Shown here: positions 45,300-55,891 of the stretch, in pieces
Numbering within the stretch: the stretch's first letter is position 1
How the letters are laid out: the number at the start of each line of letters is the position of its first letter
Origin: Zea mays
Lineage: Eukaryota > Streptophyta > Magnoliopsida > Poales > Poaceae
DNA length: 64,000 nucleotides
Direction of reading: 5' to 3'
NCBI RefSeq assembly: GCF_902167145.1
Contig: NC_050105.1
Location: 123,645,898 to 123,709,897 of the forward strand
Notes under the pieces: model-generated
What the model was told of the DNA's origin: nothing
Database searches by the model: none
Seen by the model: only the letters and a program-made list of their open reading frames with translations
Position numbers and translations under genes: made by a program

Positions 45300-48200
45300 T
45301 GTGGCAGAACTGCCCGAATTATTCCAACTTAAGTGCCCAAATCCCGCCTCAGAGGCTAGACCACACTTAAATGGGAATAACCCGTCAATCCCTCGGATCT
45401 AGTCCGACACGGCCACTGACAGGATCAAGTACCACAATCTCACTCGAAGGTGAGTCACAGAGCAAATACAATAAAGCATAAAACCATTCATGTCACAATG
45501 TCAAATTATTACATCACCATCATCATCATCGGAGTTTTTGCAAAAGTAGCCATCATTGTTCGAAGTGCAGCGGAATAAAACTAACGGTAATCAAACAGAG
45601 AGATGGGGAAGCCTGTCCCATCACTCCTCATGCTCCTCCTCGGCTGAGGCAGGGTCCCACTCAACAGTCCAACCCGGTGGCAAGGTGGACGGCCAAGTTA
45701 TCCCAGCAACCATCTCCTCCAGAGAGCCTGTAAAAATTATGCCACAAGCAAGGCTGAGTATACTAATACTCAGCTAGACTTACCCGGTGTGAGGAGTCTA
45801 CTCCTCTACCTCTAGACATGCAGCTGTTTGGCTGTGGGGTTTGGTTGCCAAAAGCACTAGCTGAGTTTCTAAATCAAGATTTTAACTTAGTCAAAGTTAA
45901 GTGTGACTCTCTTAAGGCTAAAAGTGGACTATCTACTCATACATGGTAGCAAGCATTATTAACAATCAACATCTTATCTCAACTCATCATACTTCCACTT
46001 ATTACTCAATGCAGTACAATGGATCAAGCAGTCTCATTAGCTGCGAGAAGCAGACGATTCGAATCGAGTTTTTATCCTTGCAAGGTAAACCTAAACACAC
46101 GACATGTAGGGGCACTCCGTCCCCACACACATCAACCGTCCCCATCGATTCCCCGTCAGCAGATCAGGGCTCACCGCCTTGGCGTACAATGCCTCACTGA
46201 CCCCGACTGGCCGTCGTGCAGTGACCGCACTTGTACCCACCATAACCGGAATGGGAGACCTCGTCTCAGGTTGCGTGAGGGGCAAAGTCTACTGCCAGGT
46301 TCAATCAGGTACTAGGCTTACCGATTTACCATATTTCTCGGTATGTGCTTAGTATGTTCAAACGCTTGACACAGGTATCCGCACGTTAATCCTTATTCCA
46401 TTTTCCATCTCGTAAACAACCAATCCCCATGGATTGTTGTCCACCAACTAGTATCATGATAGTGTGAAAGTGGGTACAATCAATTTCCTGATCTCGCGCG
46501 AGTGCTAGAAAAATCACTCGTCTTCTACCGAGATCCTATTTAATTAAAGCAACCACTCGACCTGTCATACTAGTATTCATTTCAAAAGGATTCCTGAGAT
46601 CATGCAACTAGGGTTTCAAACAATTCCTACACCTAAGTGCACAATCAATCCTACAATCATTAAGTGAAGTAAAATAGCATAAATAACAGGTTATGCATAA
46701 AACCGGGGCTTGCCTTCCAAAGCAGTGGCAGGCAGGTCCTCTGGTGCAGGCTCGGGTGCTGGATCTGGGGCTACCTCCTGAGCAGCTCCTTGCTCCGGCA
46801 CGAGGATGTACTCTCCGTCAGCAAGATTACAGTCTATGGAAATGCAATGAACATGTATGTCATGATTATGCAGGATTTAAGAACAATTAGCTAAAGAAAC
46901 TAAGTTAAGCAGTAACTTAGGGTTTTCTTAGTCATGCTGGGCTGCTAGTGGTATATAGATACAGATACATAGACTTATGACCTTTTAAGTTTAGGCTTTC
47001 TTTTAGGATAACATAGTGGGTTGGTATTGTCCTTATAGATTTCAGTGGACAAATTAACAAAGGTCTTAGGATGACATTAATTTCCATTATTCATTTTCCT
47101 TTCCTTAATTTCCATTTAGGGTTTCTAGGGTAGGTTTGAACTACAACAGGGTTTTAATAATTTCCAAAAATTCTGCAAAAATTCCAGTGGGTCATCACTG
47201 GCTATTCTAGCTTGTTTTAAGAATTTGAGGCTTAAAGTATAAAATTTAGGCTTTAAACAAAAATAACAAAAGTTAGGCAAAATGGGCCATTTCACACTAC
47301 ACCTCTTAGTTGGGGGTAGGTTCTGCCCTAAAGGTTATTTTTGTTGGCATCCTATGGTAATAATAGGCCTCTGGGCTAAAAATCATAGAAAACTAAGGGG
47401 TGGTTATTTAGTTATGCTTTTCTTAAGTTTAATGCCAAAAGGCACTTTCTACTACATTATTATTTGAAAAATGTCAAACAGCAGATTTCATATTTTTCCT
47501 AAGTTCTCTCTAATAAAACAATAGTCATCCCAAGGGTGGGGGTGTTTTTACCTTGGGGTTATTTTTGTAGAATTTTTCTAAGTTTCACTTGTTTTATTAA
47601 AATAAAAGATATCTTACTTATTTTACACTAAAACAGGGTATGATATATTTTTCCAGTGAACTATATGGAAGAAGTAACCTAACAAAAATAGAGGTACTCT
47701 CTGGTTCATTAATTTAATTACATTTTCTATTTTTCTTATCCTTAAGCATATTATAGAACAAAGGGTAAAACTAACTTAAATGGAGTGGACAGAGAGGTTT
47801 AACATTTTTACTTGGTCTAGTAGGTAGATATAAGTTTCTCCAAATTTTTCTAACCCTGGTCAAACAATATTCCTATTTTTCCTCCTAATATTGGGTTTTG
47901 AGTGGTTTCCTTATTTAATCCTAAACTTCAGAAAGAAATACAGAAGCTATGGGTTCTATTATTTTTCTCTGATAGCTCATAAATTTCTGAATCTAGCAAA
48001 ATTGGTTTGAACATTTTTGGATGATTATTCTGCAAGTTATGCATTTACTTAGCTATCTGTTATAACAAAAGAAAAGAAATTCGAAAATGGAAAAAGAAAA
48101 CGTGTTTACGCCGAGGCCCCTGGGGTTTTTCCTTTTCTTTTCTCACAGAACAACCCTTGGTCCACTATTGGCTTGAGTCACTGACATTGCGCAAAGCCCC

Positions 48201-49694
48201 CTGGACTTAACTAAAATCTAACCCGCGCTCCCTGACCGGCTTAAACAGTGCCCGCGGTACATTTTACGGCGGTGGGGCTTACCGGCGGCAGTAGAGCTCC
48301 GGCGGGGTGGTTAGTGACGTCCAGGAGGTCGCAACGGTCACGCCGATGTGTGGGTCGGTGTCGGAGGTGGTCGGAGCTACCCTGGCCACGAGCACAGGCG
48401 GCGGGGGTCGTCGGCGGCTCCTGCTCCGGCCAAACCACGGCGGCATAGATCAATTAGGGTGCACGAGGAGCTTCACGGGGTGACACAGAGGCCATACACG
48501 CAAGGAATTGGAAAACGGTGCAAGGGCTTACCCGGTCCACGTGCGCCGGCGGGTTCTTGAACTCCGGTGAGCACAATTGGGCTATTCCGGTGACGCGGGT
48601 CCCTGGGTCAAGCTTGAGCAAGACTCACGGCTTCACCAGGAAGCTCTCTGAGGGCTTGGATCGAACGGAGGAGGACGGGAGAGGGGCTGGCCACGGTGGT
48701 TGCTCTCGGGCGGCACTGGCGGGTCGCGGGGAGGTCGCCGGAGTTAATGGCTGGCTCGGGCGAGTCCGGCGAGGTACGGAGGAGGTAACGGGGAAGGCAG
48801 CCAAGCACTAGGGCGGGCTTTATAGCCGTGGCACGGGCGTGGTCACGGGCGGCCGCGGGTGCGCGGGGGTTCGCGCACGGGCGTGCTCTGAGCGCGCCCC
48901 CGGATGCCAGCTCGCGTCGAACACGTGGAAGCTTGCTTCTGCCATGGTTCAACGGCCGATTAGAGCGCCATAGCGTGCGTATCTTGGCAAAGTCACTGTG
49001 TACGGTCGCTTCTCTGCTCCAAATCCTATCTTTTCGCTGTGAGTTCCAAGTCGAGATATGGTCGGGGTAGGGAGATAGAGAGGGGAGAAGTTTGCTGTGT
49101 CAGCCAAGCCCGAACCGAGACAAAAGGGGTGTCAAGTCGTGTCTAGCGCCCTAGGGTAGGTGTCATCTCTTTCCAGGGTGTTCTAGGGTTAATTTGGCGC
49201 CATTTTGTCAATTGGGTCGAAGGGTTTTGAAAAGGGGATTAAGGTGAACATGTGGCGTCTTTGTGCAAGGGTTAGTTTTTGTACTTAGGCAAAAACTGAA
49301 TTTTCCCCTTGTGCTAAATCTTAGGTGAACTGTTTAGGGCTTTTCTGAAAACCTTTTGGGGGTACTTCCTTACTATTAATTGTAGGTTATTAAGTGTACT
49401 ACAACTTTTATATTTGGCCCAAACCATGATCATAAGGTTTACATGATCTTTTGATCATGGCTTCAATTAGGGTTCCCATTGCCTATGGGGGGGGGGGGGT
49501 TGCTTTAGGGTTTTGGGAGATCCCCACTTAGATGTGCATGATAAGCTAGGGCATGACATCCAAGGTGGATTACACTTGCTTAGGACCTAGAATTTCAAGT
49601 TTGGTATACTTTGCCCAAATCAGTCTTCATGTGATAATGGGTAAAAGGGAGTAACCCTGGGATGGACACCCTGAGTAACACCTGGGGTGTTACA
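45300..49694 (-). repeat. Element C right (5') LTR
   Basis: 4395 bp, TGTGGCAGAACTG to GGGGTGTTACA on the plus strand. The promoter-like TATAAAG is on the minus strand at 48824-48818. It drives, or drove, the gag-pol transcript. Confidence 0.95.
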
Positions 49695-52600
49695 GCTGCC
49701 CATATTTGCAATTCGATGCAGGGAATGATAAGAAGTAGAAGCGTGAAAAGAGGAGAAGTTGATTTCCGGGTAGGCAATAATGCAAGAGTTGCTGCGTTGA
49801 CCGTCGGGACGATGCAACTCCACCTCCCATCAGGATTTATTTTGGAGTTAAATAATTGTTATCTAGTTCCTAGTATGAGTCGAAACATTATGTCTCCTTC
49901 ATGTTTGATGAAGGATGGTTATTCATTTGCGAGTGAAAACAATGGTTGTGTGATCTCTAAGAATGACATGTTTGTGGCTTTTGCATCTATTATGAATGGG
50001 TTGTTCATTTTAAATCTTGATGATGCACCTATCTATAATATTAGTGCTAAAAGGCCTCGGCCTAATGATTTAAGTCCTACCTACATGTGGCACTATCGTT
50101 TGGGTCATATAAGTGAGAATCGCATGAAGAAGCTTCATTCTGATGGGCTCTTAACTTTGTTTGATTTTGAATCATATGAGACATGTGAAGCTTGCTTACT
50201 TGGAAAGATGACCAAGGCGCCCTTCACGGGTTTACCAGAGAGGACATTAGATTTATTGGAACTCATACATACTGATGTGTGCGGACCAATGAGTACGACA
50301 GCTAGGGGAGGATTCCAATACTTCATAACCTTCACTGATGAGTTTAGTAGATATGGGTATGTCTACTTAATGAAACACAAGTCTAAATCCTTAGAAAAGT
50401 TCAAAGAGTTTCAGAATGAAGTAGAAAATCAGCGTGGCAAGAAAATTAAAGCACTGCGATCGGATCGTGGAGGTGAATATTTGAGTCATGAGTTTAGCAA
50501 TCATCTAAGGAGTTGTGGAATTGTTCCACAGCTTACGCCGCCTGGAACGCCTCAGAGGAATGGCGTGTCTGAGCGACGTAATCGGACTTTATTGGATATG
50601 GTTCGATCAATGATGAGCCAGTCAGACCTACCTTTGTCGTTTTGGGGATACGCTCTAGAAACAGCAGCTTTCACACTAAATAGGGTACCGTCTAAGTCTG
50701 TAGTTAAGACACCATATGAGATGTGGACTGGGAAGACTCCCAGTTTGTCTTTTCTGAAGATTTGGGGTTGTGAGGTTTACGTCAAGCGACTTCAGTCGGA
50801 TAAACTCACTCTAAAATCGGACAAGTGCATGTTCGTGGGATATCCAAAGGAAACTTTAGGATATTACTTTTACCACCGGTCAGAGGGCAAAGTGTTTGTC
50901 GCCCGGAACGGTGTGTTCTTAGAGAAAGAGTTTCTCAAAAGAGAGAAAAGTAAACAAAAGGTGTATCTTGAAGAAGTTCAGGATGAGCCAGTGGGACAAG
51001 ATTCAACAAGTGATGCTAATGTAGCAGAACAAGTTGAGACGTCTATGGCAAGAGAATCACCACCTCAACCACGAAGGTCAGCAAGGCTTCACGAGGCACG
51101 AGGAGAAGTGCTATTGTTGGGCAATGGGGAAGTGTTGTTGTTAGACAACGACGAACCTGCAACATATGCAGAAGCGATGATGGACCCAGATTCCGAGAAA
51201 TGGCAAGTCGCCATGAGATCCGAGATAGATTCCATGGGAGAAAATCAAGTTTGGAACTTGGTTGACCCGCCTGATGGTGTTAGACCCATAGAATGCAAAT
51301 GGATCTATAAGAAGAAGAAAGACATGGATGGAAATGTTCACATATATAAGGCTCGACTTGTTGCAAAGGGTTTTCGACAAGTTCAAGGAGTTGACTATGA
51401 CGAGACATTCTCGCCAGTAGCGATGCTTAAATCTATTCAGATCATTCTAGCTATTGCCGCATATTTCGATTATGAGATTTGGCAGATGGATGTCAAAACA
51501 GCTTTCCTTAATGGAAACCTAGATGAGGACGTGTATATGATACAACCCGAGGGTTTTGTCGATCCAATCAATGCTGGAAAGATATGCAAACTTCAGAAAT
51601 CCATTTATGGGTTGAAGCAAGCATCTCGGAGTTGGAACATTCGTTTTGATGAAGTGATCAAAGGGCTTGGTTTTCATCAGAATGAAGAAGAAGCTTGTGT
51701 TTACAAGAAGGAAAGTGGGAGCGCTGTTGTATTTCTGATCTTGTATGTGGATGACATATTGTTGATTGGGAATGACATTCCTATGCTGGAGTCCGTCAAG
51801 GCTTCACTGAAAAAGAGTTTTTCTATGAAGGACTTAGGGGAAGCAGCATATATTTTGGGCATAAGGATCTATAGAGATAGCTCGAAGAGGCTTATAGGAT
51901 TAAGTCAAGATACGTACATTGACAAGGTTTTGAAACGGTTCAACATGGAACAGTCCAAGAAAGGGTTCTTACCTATGTCACATGGTATACACCTTAGCCA
52001 GATGCAATGTCTTGCGACGGCTAATGAGCGGGAGCGCATGAGTAAGGTACCATACGCCTCAGTAATTGGATCAATCATGTATGCCATGATAAGTACACGC
52101 CCAGATGTTTCATACGCTATAAATGCTACAAGTAGGTACCAGGCTGATCCAGGTGAGGGTCACTGGACAACGGTAAAAGGCATTCTTAAGTACTTAAGAA
52201 GGACTAAAGATATGTTCCTGGTATATGGGGGTAAGGAGGAGCTCGTTGTAACTGGTTACACCGATGCTAGCTTCCAAACTGACCCAGACGAGTTAAAATC
52301 ACAATCAGGTTTTGTGTTCACAATAAATGGTGGTGCTGTTAGTTGGAAGAGTTTCAAACAGGAGACTGTGACTGATTCTACAACAGAAGCCGAGTACATT
52401 GCAGCTTCTGAATCTGCGAAGGAAGGTGTTTGGATAAGAAAGTTCCTCATCGAGCTTGGTGTGTTACCTAATGCATCTAGCCCATTGAACCTCTACTGTG
52501 ACAACAATGGGGCTATTGCGCAAGCTAAGGAGCCAAGGAACAACCAGAAAAACAAACACGTACTGCGGAAGTTTCACCTCATACGGGAATTCGTTAGGCG

Positions 52601-52727
52601 GGGTGAGATAAAGATATGCAAAATACATACATATTTGAATGTTGCTGATCCTTTGACAAAATCTCTTCCACAACGTAAGCATGAGGCACACATGAGATCT
52701 ATGGGAATTAGATGTCTTCTAGATTAA
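49695..52727 (+). CDS. Element E pol: rest of protease, integrase, RT, RNase H (open)
   Basis: The frame interrupted at 34646 resumes at the TSD and runs open to a TAA at 52725-52727. An ATG at 49662 lies in element C's LTR and is not the natural start. Domains: remainder of the protease, GAG-pre-integrase and zinc region (HYRLGHISENRMK, CEACLLGKM), integrase core (HTDVCGP, RSDRGGEYLS, GVSERRNRTLL), RT (IECKWIYKKKK, YVDDILLIGND) and RNase H (DSTTEAEYIAAS), ending MRSMGIRCLLD. No stop or shift in about 1010 codons, so pol survived intact while gag decayed. Without its own N-terminus it cannot be expressed normally. Confidence 0.92.
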   Translation, partial: AAHICNSMQGMIRSRSVKRGEVDFRVGNNARVAALTVGTMQLHLPSGFILELNNCYLVPSMSRNIMSPSCLMKDGYSFASENNGCVISKNDMFVAFASIMNGLFILNLDDAPIYNISAKRPRPNDLSPTYMWHYRLGHISENRMKKLHSDGLLTLFDFESYETCEACLLGKMTKAPFTGLPERTLDLLELIHTDVCGPMSTTARGGFQYFITFTDEFSRYGYVYLMKHKSKSLEKFKEFQNEVENQRGKKIKALRSDRGGEYLSHEFSNHLRSCGIVPQLTPPGTPQRNGVSERRNRTLLDMVRSMMSQSDLPLSFWGYALETAAFTLNRVPSKSVVKTPYEMWTGKTPSLSFLKIWGCEVYVKRLQSDKLTLKSDKCMFVGYPKETLGYYFYHRSEGKVFVARNGVFLEKEFLKREKSKQKVYLEEVQDEPVGQDSTSDANVAEQVETSMARESPPQPRRSARLHEARGEVLLLGNGEVLLLDNDEPATYAEAMMDPDSEKWQVAMRSEIDSMGENQVWNLVDPPDGVRPIECKWIYKKKKDMDGNVHIYKARLVAKGFRQVQGVDYDETFSPVAMLKSIQIILAIAAYFDYEIWQMDVKTAFLNGNLDEDVYMIQPEGFVDPINAGKICKLQKSIYGLKQASRSWNIRFDEVIKGLGFHQNEEEACVYKKESGSAVVFLILYVDDILLIGNDIPMLESVKASLKKSFSMKDLGEAAYILGIRIYRDSSKRLIGLSQDTYIDKVLKRFNMEQSKKGFLPMSHGIHLSQMQCLATANERERMSKVPYASVIGSIMYAMISTRPDVSYAINATSRYQADPGEGHWTTVKGILKYLRRTKDMFLVYGGKEELVVTGYTDASFQTDPDELKSQSGFVFTINGGAVSWKSFKQETVTDSTTEAEYIAASESAKEGVWIRKFLIELGVLPNASSPLNLYCDNNGAIAQAKEPRNNQKNKHVLRKFHLIREFVRRGEIKICKIHTYLNVADPLTKSLPQRKHEAHMRSMGIRCLLD

Positions 52728-52736
52728 CTCTAGTGC

Positions 52737-52747
52737 AAGTGGGAGAC
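52737..52747 (+). promoter_or_regulatory. Element E polypurine tract
   Basis: AAGTGGGAGAC abuts the 3' LTR; less pure than the other PPTs here. Confidence 0.72.
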
Positions 52748-54021
52748 TGTTAGAAATATGCCCTAGAGATAATCATAGAGATGAGCATATTTCTTTGTAT
52801 CCATGATATATATATATATTGCTTAATTGAATATCCATGGAAGGCACCTTGTATTGATTAGCAATTATGTGAATTGTTTGTGAGATTCTTTACTTATATG
52901 GTTATTCTAAATGATGTCCCTAGTCAGAGTCGATGACTAGCACATGTATTAGTTGATGACTACATTTCACAAGTCATGAACATGGAGATGTTAAACTAAT
53001 AATGTGGGCGCATGTATGACATGAGGCTGGACCGACCCAACGTGAGATATTGTAATATAGTTCTCTTTTTGCAACATGAATACTGTATCCTTAGACCTGA
53101 GATTGTCGCATGTTCTCAAGATATGAATTGACTTACTTAGGGACTATCAAACGCTATTCCGTAACTGGGTAGTTATAAAGGTAGTTTTGGGTTTGTCAGG
53201 AAGCATGCTGTGAGGCATGGTCAGTCAAGATGGAATTTGTCCCTCTCTTTGTGAGAGAGATATCTCTGGGCCCCTTGAGTGATTGGATCAAGAAATGCAT
53301 GGCCATGCTAGGGTTAAGAGTTAACCATTGAAAGGATTCCAATTCACAGTATCGAGAAAGAGAGGTCAGCTTAGAGCTAGACCAAATATCGTGAGACAAA
53401 GGGAACAACATGTACGTAATGTTGCAATGGTTCGTCTGATATGATCTTTACGTGCGCATAGGAGTTGACATGTCTTGCTAGAGGCCACTGTCAATTATTG
53501 GGCCAAGTAAGAGTACTCGGGCTATGTCTATTTGTACGTGAACCTATAGGGTCACACACTTAAGGGGAAGGAAGCCTAACTCGGATTAGATCCGAAATTA
53601 GACTGGGCTTTAGGGTTACTGATGGGCCTCGGTGTCAGAAGCCCACCATAACGCCTATATAATGAGGGGCGGGGGCGCGGTTAGGCTTAACCTAATTCGC
53701 CACCAGCAAACGAATAGCCGCTCGCCTCTCGCTCTCGCCAAGCCGCCGTCGCGAACCTAGCAGTTCGGTACGCGGCGCTTCCTCCCTGTACGTGTGGATA
53801 CCTCGGAGGTGCTGCATCTGGAGCACTAGGACGAACCGTGCGAGGACGTGAAGGACGCCGACGACTGCACGGCACTGCTTGACGCGTTCGTCTACATCGA
53901 GACGTCTTCCGCTGCTCTGCACGTCTAGTGGTAATTCCATGACCTATAACCGCAGTAGTTCTTGGTTTTATGAGGTTGAAAATTTTGTTTTGCGCTAGCG
54001 TAGCCTCCCCGTAATCCTACA
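52748..54021 (+). repeat. Element E 3' LTR
   Basis: 1274 bp; four bases longer than the 5' LTR because of a TA repeat near 52806-52820. TATA box at 53656-53663. Followed by the ATACC TSD. Confidence 0.95.
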
Positions 54022-54026
54022 ATACC

Positions 54027-54494
54027 TTCATAATCACAACAAATAATGAAGGAGGACTTATAAAATATGAAAAAATAATATAAACACATTATTATTATTA
54101 ACTCATTTCTATTTCATTATTATAGAAATGATAACAAATTACAAATGTACCTTCGATTTGAAGGAAAGCAAAAATACCAGCGTGAAGCAAAAGCAAATGC
54201 CCAATGCGTGAATACAGGAGCGCGTGAACAATGCCGGGATACTGTTCACCTATTTATAGGCACAGGATGCAACCTGCGCAAAATTACATTTATGTCCTTT
54301 ACAATCGACTACAATAATGACACAAAACAGCATGGGTCTTCAAGTCAATTCATCTTTAAGTCGGTTCGACCCTTCATCTTGAGATTTGTCTTTGTGCCGA
54401 AGCTTTATAGATAATAGCTTCGGTGCTTGCTTCTGAGAAGACCCTTCGAAGGTGTTCTTTTTAGGATATTCGGCTATGAAGCATACCCCCAACA
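54027..54494 (-). repeat. Element B right (5') LTR, second part
   Basis: Continues the LTR after element E and ends ACCCCCAACA at 54494. The minus-strand TATA box is at 54258-54251. Normally the flanking TSD and host DNA should follow; instead element-internal sequence follows at once. Confidence 0.92.
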
Positions 54495-55012
54495 GTAGCC
54501 CCTTCGCGGTGCTAGATCGTTTTTCATAACGAGCTTGATCCGTGAAATTTCTTCTAGGCTTTGGGATGCCGAAGATCCAAAAAACACCTTCCCTGAGCTC
54601 GTTGGCGAGAAACGATTAAAATAATCGTCGCGCGCGCGCCCCATCTTGCACCAATTACGCGTGCGCCAGCGATTCACCTTCTCGAACCATGTGGCCCACC
54701 GTTTAGTGAGTGCGGGTGACTGTTTGTTCGGTGCTGGAGACCTTGCCGATTCACCTTCCCAACTGCAGCACTATATAAACAGACGGGTAGGTGTGAAGTT
54801 ACCACAACATTCATTGCTATTGTACTGTTTTTCTACCAAATTTTTAGTCATAGCCGAAGCTTGATCATCGTGCTCAGACGAAACCTCGCTTGTGAATCTG
54901 CTTCGGCACAAGAGTAAGAGCTTCGGAAAAGACAAAAAAGCCAACACCAAAAATTTCAAGTAAGTCATTATCAAATGGCCAGAGTTTGCTCTACTGCAAG
55001 GGTCGATCGTGC
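54495..55012 (-). mobile_element. Truncated second copy of the element B internal end
   Basis: Matches 12733-13250 at about 97% by eye: PPT (54507-54495), promoter region of the antisense gene with TATA at 54772-54779, and its ATG at 54975 with the first dozen or so codons. Homology stops at GGTCGATCGTG (55012). Read on the minus strand, the right LTR of B is thus also the 3' LTR of this copy, giving an LTR-internal-LTR-internal arrangement as made by unequal recombination between related elements. Confidence 0.85.
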
Positions 55013-55075
55013 TCCTCGGTAGCTCGGCTCGGCAATGGGAATTAGAAGGGTGATTCTTAAAACTAATTCCCAACA
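55013..55075 (-). mobile_element. Orphan LTR-like terminus, 63 bp
   Basis: Not matched elsewhere in the window. On the minus strand it begins TGTTGGGAATTAG, like an LTR start, and contains the inverted arms TGGGAATTAG and CTAATTCCCA around 15 bases. It abuts CTCTC (55076-55080), which equals 4735-4739. It may be the remaining 5' edge of another Tat-type LTR joined to the truncated B copy by a deletion. Identity is uncertain. Confidence 0.5.
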
Positions 55076-55180
55076 CTCTCGGACTCGTTCATATTTCTAA
55101 CGCTAACCCGGCTTGTAGTTGTGCTTAAGTTTATAAATTTCAGATTCGCCCTATTCACCCCCCCCTCTAGGCGACTTTCA
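55076..55180 (+). repeat. Copia-1 3' LTR, tail
   Basis: CTCTC, then GGACTCGTTC and on to TAGGCGACTTTCA, the end typical of Ji/Opie LTRs. It continues 3656-4739. At 55181 the sequence changes at once to a Gypsy integrase reading frame, the Copia-1 insertion site; the other TSD copy is outside the window. Confidence 0.85.
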
Positions 55181-55891
55181 CTTCCTCAAGTCGATCGTCT
55201 GTAGATTTGGGGTCCCAAGTCATATCATTACGGACAACAGGACCCAGTTTACAAGTCGGCTCTTCCAGGAGTATTGCGAGGGCATCGGCACCTAGCTCTG
55301 CTTTGCATCTGTGGCTCTTCCCAAGAGCAACAGCCAGGTGGAGAGGGCAAACGCAGAAATCCTCAGGGGACTTAAGACATGCACCTATGACTGCTTGAAA
55401 AAGCATGGTGCAAATTGGGTCAACGAGCTTCCGTCTGTGCTATGGGGAAACCGGACCACACCCAGCCGAGCTACCGAGGAGACCCCGTTCTTCCTGGTCT
55501 ACGGGGCCGAAGCCTGCCTTCCCCCGGAAATTCTTATGGGCTCCCCACGGGTCCAGTCGTTTGACAAGTCTATGCAGGAACAGCTACGACATGAGGACAT
55601 GGACTTCATCGACGAGCGCAGATGGCAAGTGGCAATCCGAAATGCACGGTACAACTAGGCACTCAGGCGTTACCACCAACGGTTCGTGCATAGTAGGGAG
55701 CTCGAGGTCGGGGACCTAGTCTAAGGCGAGTACTGAACCAAGAAGGGCTCCACAAACTCTCCCCTAGTTGGGAAGGACCCTTCAAGGTGACAGAAGTATG
55801 CCAACCCGGGTGTGTCTGCCTTGCCACAACTGAAGGAATGCCTCTTCCCAACCCCTGGAACATAGAGCATCTCCATAAGTTCTATCCATAG
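55181..55891 (+). pseudogene. Element F integrase, C-terminal part
   Basis: Starts inside the core: SIVCRFGVPSHIITDN with the second catalytic Asp, Glu in SNSQVERANAE, then the C-terminal domain (LEVGDLV, PSWEGPFKV) and the end PWNIEHLHKFYP, stop 55889-55891. Breaks: TAG 55291-55293, TAG 55656-55658 (both where relatives have Gln) and a one-base loss near 55720. No chromodomain. The N-terminal part lies on the other side of Copia-1, outside the window. Confidence 0.9.

Larger units (their letters stand above)
34647..49694 (-). mobile_element. Element C: chromovirus-type Gypsy with 4.4-kb LTRs and an extra ORF
   Basis: 15,048 bp. LTRs 34647-39041 and 45300-49694 are both 4395 bp, unusually long. 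PBS on the minus strand at 45297-45283, PPT at 39055-39042. Minus-strand order: extra ORF (44873-44004), gag-pro-pol in one frame (43698-39292) with four TAG stops. The integrase C-terminus ends in a chromodomain-like segment. About 30 LTR differences by eye (0.7%), mostly transitions. It lies inside the protease of element E. Confidence 0.93.
31131..54021 (+). mobile_element. Element E: Copia element split by element C
   Basis: LTRs 31131-32400 and 52748-54021 (TGTTAGAAATATGCCC to ATCCTACA), ATACC TSD, PBS resembling the initiator-tRNA type, gag, then pol with integrase before RT. Without C it is about 7.84 kb. The Gag start (MAPSTPSFTLRSILEKDKLNG) and pol resemble Tork/Tnt1-type plant Copia; lineage by recognition only. 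About 19 substitutions and one 4-bp TA-repeat difference between LTRs (about 1.5%). Confidence 0.93.
4740..54494 (-). mobile_element. Element B: Tat-lineage Gypsy, pol without gag, carrying an antisense gene
   Basis: LTRs run TGTTGGGG to CCCCAACA and are interrupted by elements A (left LTR) and E (right LTR). With A, D and E removed, B is about 9.4 kb. On the minus strand the order is: 5' LTR (right), PBS TGGCGCCCACC (30988-30973), a short leader, protease, RT, RNase H, integrase, tandem-repeat spacer, antisense gene, PPT, 3' LTR (left). There is no gag. Integrase after RT marks it as Gypsy; the primer site and an extra antisense ORF before the 3' LTR mark the Tat lineage. LTR divergence by eye is about 11 substitutions in about 600 bases plus a few indels. 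Confidence 0.88.

Noticed and set aside
49662..49694. ATG at 49662 as the start of element E pol
   Set aside because: These codons belong to element C's LTR; the natural frame enters from the gag side across the insertion.
55076..55080. CTCTC as proof of a single clean insertion
   Set aside because: It sits in a CT-rich run and the two ends of the block are of different types, so I use it only as a hint.
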